This document shows, one piece after another, positions 1-11,303 of a stretch of DNA of 64,000 nt. Source of the stretch: Saposhnikovia divaricata (taxonomy: Eukaryota > Streptophyta > Magnoliopsida > Apiales > Apiaceae); contig CM071595.1 in the NCBI GenBank assembly GCA_036435485.1, forward strand, positions 11,584,001 to 11,648,000, given 5' to 3'. A model generated the notes under the pieces. It did not search any database. It was not told where the DNA came from and saw only the letters and a program-made list of their open reading frames with translations. Numbering within the stretch: position 1 is the stretch's first letter; each line of letters begins with the position of its first letter. Made by a program: the position numbers and the translations under genes.

Positions 1-590
1 TGATGGATTATGTATGGCTAAGTGTTTGAATTTTAGAATAGCATTGTGTTCCCATTTTGGAATGTGTATTGATTTTTGGTATTAATTGTGTTTGGATTTT
101 GGCCTTTATGGTATCGTGGTTGATAAATGGTACCATGTAGTTTGGTTAAGAGTGTGTGGCTATTACTATCCTTTAGCCACACTATAGTTTCTTAACAGTT
201 TTGTGACTAAAATCAATGTTCTTATAGTCACAAAAATATAATATAAACGACCACACAAAAGTATTTTCATGTAGCCATACCAAACTTTTTAGCCACGATT
301 TCTAAGAAATAGTGCCACCAAAACTAAGCCTTTGATGTATATATGACGTTATTAATAATCTTTAGCCACTAAGGTTTCTGTTGCTGAATGTTGGTATTTA
401 GTCACACTTTAGAGCTTAAAGGGGGGCTGTCAGACAAAAATGGTGGCATGCTTTAGTCACTCATATTTTAGTTACAGCCACTAATTTAAAGAGTGTCTGT
501 ATGATATCTACGATGCTATCACCTTTGGTCACACTTGGGCCCGAAAAAAAACGTGACATAAAGTGAACAGCCATACATATTTTATGTGGC
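1..590. repeat. CACTA-like subterminal repeat sequence (partial)
   Basis: Short words of the form TTTAGCCAC, TAGCCACAC and GTCACA recur in both orientations (for example near 170, 290, 360, 400, 455 and 530) with no coding potential. Arrays of such words are typical of the subterminal regions of plant CACTA (En/Spm) elements. Neither a CACTA terminus nor a 3-bp target duplication is visible, so the class is inferred from texture only. The right side abuts the copia reverse-transcriptase remnant, which stops right after its Y-V-D residues near 592, so this sequence probably replaced or interrupted the rest of that gene. Confidence 0.35.
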
Positions 591-1060
591 AATCCACGTA
601 TACTACAATAATATCAAAACCAGATTGTGACCTTTTAATAAACACACATGGACATACTTGATTATTTATATACCCATCATTCAATAAATATTCAATAAGC
701 ATGTTATACCACAAAAGACCAGATTGTTTCAAGCCATATAATAATCGTTGTAGTTTAACTGAGTATAAATGTCGAGGCTTAGTTTCCTATAACTTTAATC
801 CTTCAGGGATTTTCATATAAATATCACTATCAAGTGATTCGTAAAGGTAGGCTGTCACAACGTCCATAAAACGTGTTTCCAATCTTTCCTTACATGCCAT
901 ACCCATTAGAAAACGAAAAGTGACTTCATCCATCACGGGAGAGTAAGTTTCCTGGTAATCAAATCCTAGCCTTTGAGAGAATCCCTGGGCTACTAGCCGA
1001 CCTTATATCTCACAATTTCATTTCTTTCATTTCGTTTTCATATAAACACCCATCTATTTC
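540..1060 (-). pseudogene. copia reverse transcriptase fragment
   Basis: Reading the minus strand gives the copia reverse-transcriptase block: a QGFSQR-like stretch, then a Y-S-P-V-M motif, then LLYGLKQSGLLWYN and PCVFIK, ending at VYVD. Reverse transcriptase would copy element RNA into cDNA. The expected second Asp of the YVDD catalytic box is absent because similarity breaks off right there and runs into unrelated DNA. At least one in-frame stop lies before the YGLKQ box. Clearly a pseudogene and the 3' most surviving part of this remnant. Confidence 0.8.
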
Positions 1061-1176
1061 CAATGGGAACCACACCAGCTGGTGCTCGGACTACAGGCCC
1101 AAATACATTTCTCTTGCACAAGGATTGCAATTTTCCATTTTGGCCAATCATCTCTTTGTCGACATTCTTCCACACT

Positions 1177-1695
1177 TTATGGTTTAGGATCGGAGTTCAT
1201 AATAATATCACATGCCATGGAAAAAGCATACACATCATCAACCTCACTACTCCCACGATCCAATAATTTTTCGTTATGTACATAACTCATTGAGATCTCA
1301 TAATTTTCAGGTACCTTTGCTTCTATAGAAGCATGTGCCACTTCAGGGGCAATATCCTCTTCTGGAGGTAATACCACTTCGGGTGGTTTTGTCACATCCA
1401 CTTCAGGGGCTTGAACCTCTTCAGGAGGTGATACCGCTTTTGGGGTATTTTCAAGAACATTTGCCACTTCAGGGGCAGGTCCATTCAATTTTCGTTTTCG
1501 TGGTATAACATCTTTCGCACCAACAGGTCTACCGCGCTTCTGGAGTGGCTTTGAATTGCCAATCAATTCTTCAGGAATTGATCTTTGAATATGGATTTCA
1601 ACCTTTGCTGGAGCATTAACAGCGGGTATATGCAATTTTATAATAAGTCTAGAATCATTAAAATCATCAGGCATTTGATTAACAATATTTTGCAT
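1177..1695 (-). pseudogene. copia pol linker between integrase and reverse transcriptase
   Basis: An open stretch of 172 codons lies in the position of the variable linker that follows integrase in copia polyproteins. It has a basic KRGRPVGAKD-like motif, then a Pro/Glu-rich region with repeated P-P-E-V and A-P-E-V units (about residues 75-125), and ends with NYEISMSYV and an aspartate-rich tail that normally precedes reverse transcriptase. The basic motif is AT-hook-like, which is common in such linkers. Function beyond spacing is unknown. It is open only because no stop happened to fall here; both neighbours are broken. Confidence 0.65.
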
Positions 1696-1767
1696 ATGAA
1701 TGATTCTCAGAACCTCAGATTCACATTATTTAGTGCTCGGATCAATAGCATTTAATCTTGATGTATT

Positions 1768-3000
1768 CTATGATAGTTCAAAATTTAATTTATGCAAAAC
1801 ATTATCTCCCCCTAATGAAGGGAACACAGATTCCTCAAAATGACAATCAGCAAAACGAGTAGTAAACACTTCACCAGTTAACGGTTCAAGATATCTTATG
1901 ATAGATGGTGAGTCAAAACCAACATATATGCTTACTCTTCTTTGTGGACCCATTTTGGATCTCTGTGGGGGTACAATGGGAACATATACGGCACAACCAA
2001 AAATCTTAAAGTGAGAAATATCAGGAACTTGGCCAAGAGCTAACTCATGGGGAGATTGTTTGTGGTAAGAAGATGGTCTTATCTTAATTATGTTTGATGC
2101 ATGAAGTATTGCATGACCCCAAATGGATGTAGGCAATTTGGCTCTTAAAAGTAAGGGACGTGCAATGAGTTGAAGTCTTTTAATTAGAGATTCTGCTAAG
2201 CCATTTTGTGTATGCACGTGAGCTACAGGTTGTTCGACTGAGATTCCTACTGACAAACAATAATCATTGAAAGTTGCAGATGTAAATTCAGCAACGTTAT
2301 CTAGTCGAATAGATTTAATAGGATGGTCAGTAAATTGGGCTCGTAGTTTGATTATTTGAGCAAGTAATTTAGCAAAGGTTGTATTTCATGTAGAGAGTAG
2401 ACAGACATGAGACCATCTAGTTGATGCGTCGATTAGAACCATGAAATATCTGAATGGGTCGGATGACGGATGAATAGGACCACAAATGTCACCTTGGATT
2501 CTTTCCAAGAAATTTGGAGACTCGGTTTGATGTTTAACTGGAGATGGTCGAACAATTAGTTTTCCTAAGGAACATGCTGAACAAGGAAGTTCATTATGTG
2601 GTATGACCTTTTGATCTTTAAGGGGATCTTTAAGGGGATGACCAAGTCTTTCATGCTAAAGGGTGAATGATTTTGGGTCTATAATTTTCGGAATGGTGAT
2701 ACTATGAGACTCACTGACTCTAATTTGGGTAGCATATAACCCAGAAGATATTGACTGTAATTTTGCTAAAATTTTCTTATGGCCTGGGTAATTGAAATGA
2801 TAAGGAGATATTCTTTTTCACTCTTACTAGTAGTTTCTATGTGGAAACCATTAAGACGAATGTCTTTAATACTTAAAAGATTTCTAGTGGATTTACTAGA
2901 ATATAGAGCATTATGCACTTGAATTTGTGTCTCATTTGGTAGGATAAAACTAGCTTTCCCAAAACCCTTTATTATATCAGATGTACCCGAAATCGTCCAA
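1768..3000 (-). pseudogene. copia protease end, GAG-pre-integrase and integrase fragment
   Basis: From about 3000 downward the minus strand encodes STRNLLSIKDIRLNG (protease/pre-integrase border), HERLGHP, CSACSLGK (zinc-binding part), then the integrase core with IDAST and RLDN carrying two catalytic Asp. The open stretch 2256-1768 then gives the HTQNGLAE box holding the catalytic Glu, followed by ARPLLLRAKLP and the C-terminal FKIFGCAVYVP and YVGFDSPS motifs. Integrase would insert the cDNA into host DNA. Stops and shifts separate the segments, so the protein is not made whole. Confidence 0.8.
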
Positions 3001-3250
3001 ACATGTGAGTTTGTTTTAGTAAACTATGAGAAGTATTTCTGATTTTGTAGAATTGTGTGAGTGGTGGCGCAATCAGTAATGCATAAATCTCCCATATTTT
3101 ATGTTGTGCACATATATAAGTGAACAACAATTTTATTAAAGAAAACCAGGTACTTAAAGCAAGAACATAAAACAAGTATATGAAAACATGAAATTGAAGC
3201 AGATACATAAGGAACATGAATTCGAAGATATACATATGAAAACTAGTCAT

Positions 3251-3718
3251 CTAGTCATAATAAAGGTTAGCGCCAATGTCTAGTTCATTTGAGGTCTTGT
3301 TGATTGGTTCATCATTAAAGCTAGCCAAATTTGTTTCCACCCTTTGTCTATTCTGCTTTTTGGATGACTCGTAAAGATCTACAAGATGTCTAGGTGTGTG
3401 ACAAGTACGAGTCCAATGCCCATGATCCCCACATCTAAAGCATATATCTCTAGTATCTCCTTCTTGTGGTGCCTTCCTTTTATTTGACACCTCATTTTGC
3501 CACTTCTGGTGACTATAGTTGTTGTAGCCATCACGCTGCCACTTCAGGTGGCCATAGTTATACTGATTTCGAAATCGATCACGAAAATTTCCACGTCCAC
3601 GATTTCGTCCATAACCTCGTCCTCCTCTATGCCCTTTCCCACGCTCATTCTTCTGGAATGACGTGTTATGTACTTCCATGCGAAATTTTATTTCCATGTT
3701 GAAGGCAGTGAGGAACAC
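3251..3718 (-). pseudogene. copia gag C-terminal fragment with CCHC knuckle
   Basis: This 155-codon minus-strand stretch has a Gly/Arg/Tyr/Asn-rich region (about residues 25-75, with GRGYGRNRGRG) and a canonical nucleocapsid zinc knuckle CFRCGDHGHWTRTC around residues 93-106. Gag packages the element RNA in cytoplasmic particles. The N-terminal dimerisation and capsid-like part that should precede it is absent: upstream DNA (3719 onward) has no matching frame. It lies directly 5' of the integrase remnant, as expected for a copia element. Confidence 0.75.
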
Positions 3719-4859
3719 ACCGTTTCTTGCACTTTCAAGCGAAACAATTGAGGTATCTTTTATATTTTCTCTTTGTTTCTTTACTATAATGTTAATGATT
3801 GTAATACATATTTTGGGTTTAATACAATATATTTTTGCTGTTGTTTGAAAGGTTTCTTATCAAATAAACGAAAACTAACAAAAAAAAGGGGGAATGCTCA
3901 CGCCAATGTCCTCCAAATTAGGCTATGTGGCATATTTTGATTCCATATTTCATAATTATGAGTAGAATTCAAATCACATGTATGTTTAACATTTTAGGGT
4001 CTTCAAATGATATCAAATCTATCAGAATACGAGCATTGTTTACTAGGCAAACTCAAGTTTATTTCTCTACGAGGACCAAGACTATCTGATATATAGCGAC
4101 CACGGACTACTGAACATGTCATTAAATACTTGCTTATTAATTCTCCATGTGCGAAGGTCATCGGAAGATCATCGAAATGTCAGAGGAGATCATTTGAAGG
4201 TGATGAAAAGAAAAAGTTGCATTGGTATTTGAGATAATTCTTAAATCTTTTTTGTTTTTGAACCACAAGAATTTATTTCTAATTGTAAATATTCTAAATT
4301 GATGAGAAGTGTGGTACTTTAAAATTTAAGGGTTTCATGTGTCTGAGGGTGATTTTTCATGGTTCTGCCTGAGTTTAAAATCATTTCAATACATTTTTAA
4401 TGATATTTATGTAAATTATTGAAAAAAATGCTATATTTACAAAAATATTCTTGTGGGGCCCTTTACTTTATAGGTACATATCTGTTATAACCTTAGGAGA
4501 GATCCTGAGGTCGTCCTCAGGCCTAGTTTTCTCAAAGTTTAAACATATATTTTTACTAGGATGTTTTGAAAAATTTTAACTAAATTATCAAAATTGAAAT
4601 ACTACATTTTTGGTCGATAAGTTTCTCAATATAACCCCACTGGGCCGGACAGGCCCGATCTGCTCTACTTCTATTACTTTATAACCTAGTGCACATATTA
4701 TTGACTTTAATTTTGTGTTCAAATTTCTATAACAATACTTTAATTTATTTATTTTGACGAACAAGAAAATTATATTAATATTAAAATATTGGAACTCAAT
4801 CGGAATAAACCTTCGAATTGCCAACTACAATCAGATTGTGAAACAAAAAATGGGATAAA
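3719..4859. other. Non-coding AT-rich stretch
   Basis: No supported gene. The DNA is AT-rich, with short ORFs whose composition gives no sign of coding. It separates the copia remnant from the hAT target site. The last part (about 4588-4859) is the host flank into which the hAT element inserted. Confidence 0.4.
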
Positions 4860-4867
4860 CAAATAGT
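4860..4867. repeat. hAT target-site duplication, left copy (right copy 8408-8415)
   Basis: CAAATAGT occurs at 4860-4867 and again at 8408-8415, exactly flanking the inverted termini of the hAT element. An 8-bp target duplication is the hallmark of the hAT superfamily. Confidence 0.9.
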
Positions 4868-7800
4868 TAAGGGTGTACCAATCCGATCCAAACCGACCTT
4901 TTTTCGCCCGATCCAAACCGAATTTTTTTAAACCGAGATGTATTTGAATTGAAAAATAGTAAACCCGATTTTAATGGGTTGGGTATGGCTTTCGAGTTTT
5001 TGTAGCCGAACCAACCCAACCCGATTAAAAATAATAAAGTTTAATTAAAAAAATAAAATAATTGGACTGTTAATATGTTCAGTTACAATTATACTTATAC
5101 ATGTACTATAGGCCCAATACATAAGCCCATTAGTAGTCATGACCCGTAAGTAATAACCTAAATTGCTAAACCCTAAGAGTGTAAATCTCTAAAACTAAAA
5201 GACTAAAACTCATATTCAGTCTAAACAAGTAGTCGCACAACGCACAACTATCGCTCTTTCAAGTCTCAAGTAAATCTCTTCTAAAATTCACTGAAATGGA
5301 AGATACAACTCCAAATCACGTCCCAAACACCCCAAAATCCCATCCCAAATACAACCTCAAATCCCATCCCAAATAAAACCCCAAATCTCGTCCCAAACAC
5401 CACTCCTATTGAGTTTAAATCGCCAAAAAAACAAGACGATGATAAACCACTCACACAAAAGAGGAAACCTACGAGGACATCTAATGTTTGGGAGCATTTC
5501 ACTAAAATCAAAGGTGGAATCCAAAAAATCCAAGATGCATTTGTAAATATTGTGGGGCTAATTATGCTTGTCCAAGTGTTAATGGCACTAGCAGTTTATG
5601 GGCTCACTTCAAAAAATACAAGAAAAATTCGGAAAAGGTGTTGGATAAGAAGCAACAATTACTTACCTTTAAAAAGGAGAAAGGTGGAGCTTCGAATTTG
5701 TTGGCGGTTACATTTAACAAGGTGAGATGCCGGAATGCATTGGCTAAATTTGTGGTGAAGGACGAGCAAGCTTTCAAAGTTGTGGAGGGGGAGGGTTTCA
5801 AGGAGCTTGTACAAGAGTTACAACCTATATTTGTTGTTCCTAGTAGAGTAACCATTGCTAGGGATGTACATCACTTGTATTTTAAAGAGAGGGCAAAGCT
5901 GATGGAAGTGCTTACTACCACTGGCCAAAGAGTATGCTTAACAAGTGATTGCTGGACATCTAGAACGCAAATGTCTTATATGTGTCTCACTACCCATTAT
6001 GTTGATTCTGATTGGAAATTGCAAAAAAAAATTATAAATTTTTTGTCAAATTTCGAATCACAAAGGCGATACCATTGGTAAGGAAATTGAAACTTGTTTG
6101 CTTGGTTGGAAAATAGAAAAGGTGCTTACGGTGACTCTTGACAACGCTTCGAAAAGGCATTTGCAAGGTATGAGGAATAGGATGATAAATTTGTGAGTTA
6201 CTTCATGGAACAAGAAAATGGAAAGAAGAGGATCGGGCCTCCTATTCCTACTCACTGGCAAGTTACTTCTATCTTTGTCAAATTTTTAGCTACTTTTTAT
6301 GAAGTCACTCTTAAATGTAGTAGCACTTTGCATGCAACTTCGAATAATTTTTATCTTGATATATGTGAAGTTCATACTATAAGTGACCTGGCTTCTAGTA
6401 GGGACCCTTTGTTATCATTAATGGCTGGGAGAAATACGATAAATATTGGGGAAATACAGAGGACATCAACCCTTTATTGTTTATAGCTGTTGTAGTTGAT
6501 CCACGCTACAAGATGAAGTATTTGAAGTATTGTTTCGAAAGTATCTATAATGCTGAATTGGTTGCAACAATTGCGATGAAGGTGGAATCATTGATTCAAC
6601 AATTCTATGTTGTTTATGCTGGTGATGGCGAAGCTTCCAAGGTAACACTTTTGAGTTTAAGCTCGATTTGTTTTAGTTATCTGTTTGTAATGAATTATGT
6701 TATCATGGTCAATAATGATTGTTATTAATGAAATATTAGTTCTGGATTGTAGACATGATTTGTGTTGTTTGCGATATTTCCCGATGATGCAGTACGCTTA
6801 GTAGTTTTAGTTTTCGAATTAGTACTTTTCAATTTGTGGTGAACATGATGTTAAATTACTTATTGTTCTAAAACTTCAGTGTGTTTGGAGGGATTTACAT
6901 GTACATCATGCTTATGCTAATAAGTTATCGTATTCAGCTTATTGTCCGATTTGAAATTTTAGATTAAAAAGAGTTACCAGACCGTGTTAACTGTTAAGTT
7001 GTTAACTCGCGAAAATCTGGAATGTTACGAATATAGTTTTGCTCTGTGTTTACCAGACCTTTTTTTTGAGTCAGTGTTCAACAAAATGTGCTAATTCCTT
7101 TATTGTTGACTTGTTTATTCAGTGGCACCTGTCCGAGCACTTAGTTTGCAAAAGATATGGTTATGAATTATGATGCTTTTGAACATTTTTTATGTTTCGT
7201 CAGTAGCATAAAATTGACAACTTAGCTGATTAATATTACAAGGGAAGTTTAAGTTGAGTATTGCCACGATTGTAAAGTTTTAGAAGATAGTATACCAGAA
7301 GTAGTTTATAGAGAAGACAACTTTAGAGGAGGATTCTAATAAGAGTCTGTTGTGTAGCTGATGTGTCATAAACAGACAAGTATTGCTGTTTTTTCTTTAA
7401 ATTATCCTTGCTAACTTTGCCTTAGTTTTGTCTGTAACAGGCTCATTAAAACCAAAAAACACCTAATGTTTGTAATGAAACAAATAAGAGGAGGCAACTG
7501 GAATCAGCAAAAAATGGATAATACTGAAAAGAAGAATGATGTTGATCTCTACTTGATTGATGAACCACTTAATCCTATGACCTCTTCTTTTGATATTTTA
7601 ATTTGGTGGAAGGAGAATTCTGAAAGGTATAAAATTTTATCAATGATTGCTAGAGATGTACTTGCTATCCAGGTTTCTACCGTTGCTTCCGAATCTGCCT
7701 TGTACTAAGGTGTTCCGGAGTTCCTTTAGTCCGAAAATGGTGGAGGCATTGGTTTGTACTCAAATTTGATTGAAAGGTCAGCAAAGGGGACTGAAATTGG

Positions 7801-8407
7801 ACAGCTATATTGATGAAATGCATGCTTACGAGTTTCTTGAAGAAGGTATTTGTTATCTAATAACTCATATAGATCAACTGATTTTCAAATTTGTAATTTT
7901 CTTGCAATTTTTACTTCTAGCAAGGTAGACTGAAAAGCATTTTATTTTTTTTATTTTGTAGACAATGCTGAGATGAAGGACCATGGTGCGAAGAGCAAGG
8001 TCAAGAAAAGCAGCATTATCGACATTGATGAGTGATTCATCAGTGTAGTTTTATGTTTCCGTTCAAACATAAAAACTATGTTCATGTTCAGTATTTAATC
8101 AATCTTTTGGTGTGTATTAACTTAAATATTTGAGACTTATTTGAGATGGGTATGTACTGCTAAGCTTAATTTATTTTGACTTTCATTTTCAGTTTATTAT
8201 TAGTACTAGTTGTTAAATAAAAAAATGTTTTATATATTTATTAACCCGATCACTACGACCCGAACCGATCAAAACCGAAACACATTAAATATGTTGGATT
8301 ACAAATTTTATTTTTATAGGTTGGTTAGAAAATTTAAAAACCCGATTTAATTGGTTTGGGTCATTAAATTCTCTTAACCCGCCCAACCCGAACCGTGTAC
8401 ACCCCTA
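4868..8407 (+). mobile_element. hAT DNA transposon, full length, defective
   Basis: The 3540-bp element begins TAAGGGTGTAC and ends GTACACCCCTA, an 11-bp inverted repeat with one mismatch, and is flanked by perfect 8-bp copies of CAAATAGT. Subterminal regions on both sides carry many CCGA/CCCGA/AACCCGA words in both orientations, as hAT elements do for transposase binding. Inside is a BED-finger hAT transposase gene on the plus strand with two likely introns, broken by stops and frameshifts. Termini are intact, so it could be moved by a related active transposase. Confidence 0.9.
5296..8035 (+). pseudogene. hAT transposase (BED finger, RICESLEEPER/DAYSLEEPER type), broken
   Basis: Transposase would cut and paste the element in the nucleus. 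In order: BED zinc finger (VWEHFTKIKGG, then CKYCGANYAC and GTSSLWAHFKKY after a frameshift near 5527), RNase-H-like core (LTSDCWTS, CLTTHYVDSDWKL near 5940-6030, then VTLDNASKR after another shift), a middle region (KFLATFYEVTLKCS, AVVVDPRYKMKYL), and the C-terminal dimerisation motif (FDILIWWKENSERY, LSMIARDVLAIQVSTVASESA at about 7590-7700). Likely introns run 6642-7440 and 7846-7961, both with GT...AG ends; the last exon ends at a TGA at 8033-8035. Stops occur after the first Pro-rich segment, after residue SALY, and elsewhere. The start at 5296 is the first ATG of the frame and is uncertain. Confidence 0.85.
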
Positions 8408-8415
8408 CAAATAGT

Positions 8416-9027
8416 CGTTTTTTTTTCAGATCCATTAACATATAGAATATCCAAATTTTTTAATTTAAAAAGTACTGCAATGACATCTCGAGCAATCCAA
8501 CCTACATCAGTTGTGAAACTAGTAGCATTGTAATTGACCTTCACATAAGCACCATTTGTAATCCAAATGTTCAAAATTATCAGTTACATCAACTGATATA
8601 TGAAAAAAAAAATTTGTAGTGAAAGGTGAGCTCTTACGGCATCCACCACCATCCCAGATTTGATGTGAGCCTTACAGATCTCCTAAAATACCATATAAAT
8701 CTTTCTCAGAAAAACTACCGAAACACGTAATAAAACACACTTAAATATTAAAACATAACACACTAACATCCCAAAACGATGGGCACGACTAACATCCTTG
8801 ATAACAAGGTACTCAATAAGATCTCAACCAAAAAGGATTAGCTCTCGATTTTATTGAAATATTGAAAATTTGAAAAATGGATAGGAGCAAAAAAAGAATT
8901 TAATCGATGAAGGAAATGAAGGTCAGAAAGATGAAAAAGTGATGACTAAACCCTAAAGAAGGTCTTGAAGAGGGGTTCTCAACATATTACAATGCAGTTT
9001 AGCAAGTTTTATCAACACTAATCCACA
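8416..9027 (-). other. Host flank with unrecognised coding-like segments
   Basis: On the minus strand this flank contains short open segments of balanced composition: one from 8574 into the hAT target site (containing GWIARDVIAVLFKLKN), one near 8690-8630 (EICKAHIKSGMVVDA) and one near 8830-8770 (DLIEYLVIKDVSRAHRFGM). They could be exons of a gene that the hAT element interrupted, because joining the flanks at the target duplication extends the first segment by about 20 codons. No family was recognised and no start codon or splice pattern is convincing. Equally they may be chance frames. Confidence 0.2.
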
Positions 9028-9599
9028 TCTATAATCTTTATTAATAAGTAAAATTCTCTTTTAAATGATATTACAGTATCAAATTTGGTTCCACTTCTTT
9101 TTTCTGTTCCACCCCTTTATTCTTATTCCTTCTAGAACTGGTTCTATAATACTAAGACAATTATAATTCTTTTCGTCCCTTTATTCTTACTTCTTCCAAA
9201 TTCTATGTTATCTTTAATAAATAGTAACATTATTGTAATACTAGAACAATTGCAATTTTTCTTTTATTATAACCGAGTTACAAAATAGTGTATCTATGAG
9301 AAGCATATATATCCAATTTTCTTGATTTTCTTAAAATAATCCTAAATTAATAATGAATTAAACAATCTTTATTAATAAGTAAAATATCCGTTCGAATGAT
9401 ATTTTAGTTCCCAAATTTAATTTCACCCCAAGATTCGTATCCACCGAAATTATTAAAATTTTGTTATAAATATAATTGTTTTTTTATTATAACCTATTAA
9501 ATTATATAAATAACATAATTTTTTAAGATAATTCAAAATTGTAAATTATTAATCATTTTAAATTAATTTTCTCGAAACCGTGCACGGGTTATCATCTAG
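9028..9599 (+). mobile_element. Non-autonomous Helitron-like element
   Basis: The right end has the Helitron 3' signature: a palindrome CCGTGCACGG within 9576-9590, a few bases, then CTAG at 9596-9599 followed by host T. The left end TCTATAATCTTTATTAATA at 9028 follows a host A and resembles the TCTATACTATTATATAAA start of the other Helitron in this window. A second head-like copy sits at 9366. No coding region. The 3' end is well supported, the 5' end less so. Confidence 0.55.
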
Positions 9600-9600
9600 T

Positions 9601-10869
9601 TATCGTAATAAGTAAGAACCTATTAGATAATTACGGTTGAACTTCAAAATTTAGCAAGAGCTTCTTCTTTTTAATTCAATTTCTTGAATAAATTGTTTAT
9701 ATTTATTCGAATCTTGACTAATTTCGAGATTAATAATGATTTTTCAATTAAGTATTTGAATCGCGTGTTTCTCGAAATTCTGATTCCATCGTTGCGTATT
9801 ACAGTAAACAATTTGTACCAGTATCAACTGAGAAAACGCCTGGCGGCAGAGTGATAAGAAGGTATTAAAGACAAGTTAATTGAGAAAAATCAAAACAAGA
9901 GACAAAGATTGTTACATGAAAATATCAAGCTAGCAAACGTCCCCCTTGTTTCTAGGACCACCAATAATTTAGCAAACTCGTGGACATGAATTTATGAGAA
10001 AATAAAATAGATTCATATAAGCATTTGTGCATGTAACCAACCATGGTTTTTCCGTCTTTATCATTGATTCTCAAACGCTGCTTTCTTGGTTGATCAAGAT
10101 TCAAATCGATCTTGTTGTGCCATGGCATTATGTTTCTACATGTTTAGTGTTTGTCTCACTTTCACCTAGATCCTACTTCTTTTTCTTACACCATTAATAC
10201 TCCATATTATGTTACAAAAATCGAAACAAAATTGTACAATAAAATAGTGTTGATCCTAAACACAAAATAGTGTTGATCATAAAATTTGAATTTAATTAAA
10301 AAAATCGAAATAAAACTTTACAATAAAATATATTACAATTTCATTTTATTATTGCATTAATTGGATTCAAATTTCACGATCCAAACAATTTCGTAAAACA
10401 AATTTCATAATCTGCGATTAACTATGGAAGTGTTCGCTACCAGAAAAGGCAGTGTGATACATTACAAAGTGCAAAGTAGAGAAGAAAATAAGAGAGGGGT
10501 TAAAAAAAAAAAAACAAAGTACACTTTATTCTTAATTAAAGCAAAAGCCGAAAAGAAGTGACCACTCACCTCGAAAGACGGCAAATGTGAATTGACCATG
10601 CCCTACTACTGACCTTGATTGTCTCTTAACGTTTCTTTACGTTGCACGTTTGTTTAATTATTAGTTTATTACATGCAAAAAGTTATTTACAGCCGTTCGG
10701 AATTCGGATCCAAATGTTGGAGAATGCTACAAATTAGTGAATTGTAGTTGTAGGACTTATTTGCATAATGATGAAATTGACAGATACTTGATTTAGATAT
10801 TAAGCGGAGAATTATCGTGCTTGATCGGTATGTGCTAACAAAAATCAAATCAAACATACTCAGTATATC
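9601..10869. other. Intergenic stretch, no gene seen
   Basis: AT-rich DNA with no coding signal. A run of 13 A lies near 10503-10515, and near-duplicate phrases occur at about 10215-10330. Nothing else could be supported. Confidence 0.4.
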
Positions 10870-10985
10870 TCGATCAGAGCAGGATTTGGCGAGGGTACGT
10901 TGTACGCAGACCATGTCCCCACTTTTTAGGATAGGGAGGCTGTTTCCGTGTAGACCATCGGCTATGTGCACGACAGATACGGTGA
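10870..10985. mobile_element. Possible SINE (Au-like) remnant
   Basis: The segment contains GAGGGTACGTTGTACGCAGA followed by an AGGGAGGCTGTTTCC block and AGACCATCGGCT. This arrangement is characteristic of the body of Au-family plant SINEs as I recall them. Pol III A and B boxes, a poly-A or poly-T tail and a target duplication were not identified, so orientation and limits are uncertain. Confidence 0.4.
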
Positions 10986-11298
10986 GTGATATATACAAAG
11001 GAAACTAAAAGATATGCGACAAAGTTCAAAGCAATACCTAGCCCATGGCTTTCTCCACACGGGCCTTACCTACCACGCACCTAGATACCACCAAGCGAAA
11101 CTCCCTGCACCTGCACAACCGGGAAACATATGATAACAAAAACGAAAAATGGAAATGGAAAAAGATAACGAAAATAACCGAACTCCTAGGATAAGGCTAG
11201 CCGAGACAACCCAACTCTGAGGTTCTCCATTACAGAACCGTCCCCTAGACAAGAGTCCACCACTCTGATCTGCCGCCTCCACGAACACCTGTTAGCGG
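10986..11298. other. Intergenic stretch, left flank of element 1
   Basis: About 300 bp of comparatively balanced composition with no supported gene. It continues across element 1 into 17502, as the target duplication TCATG shows. Confidence 0.4.
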
Positions 11299-11303
11299 TC
11301 ATG

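Larger units (their letters stand above)
545..3720 (-). mobile_element. Degenerate Ty1/copia retrotransposon remnant
   Basis: On the minus strand, gag zinc knuckle, protease-adjacent region, integrase, linker and reverse transcriptase follow each other in the copia order from 3718 down to about 545. All parts carry stops or frameshifts, and no LTR, primer site or target duplication is seen at either end. The gag N-terminus is missing upstream of 3718 and the reverse transcriptase is cut after Y-V-D. This is an old truncated copy; the lineage within copia is not settled by what remains. Confidence 0.85.

Noticed and set aside
10687..11288. Short ORFs on both strands near the SINE-like sequence
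   Set aside because: Overlap each other in opposite frames over SINE-like and spacer DNA, with no recognisable domain.
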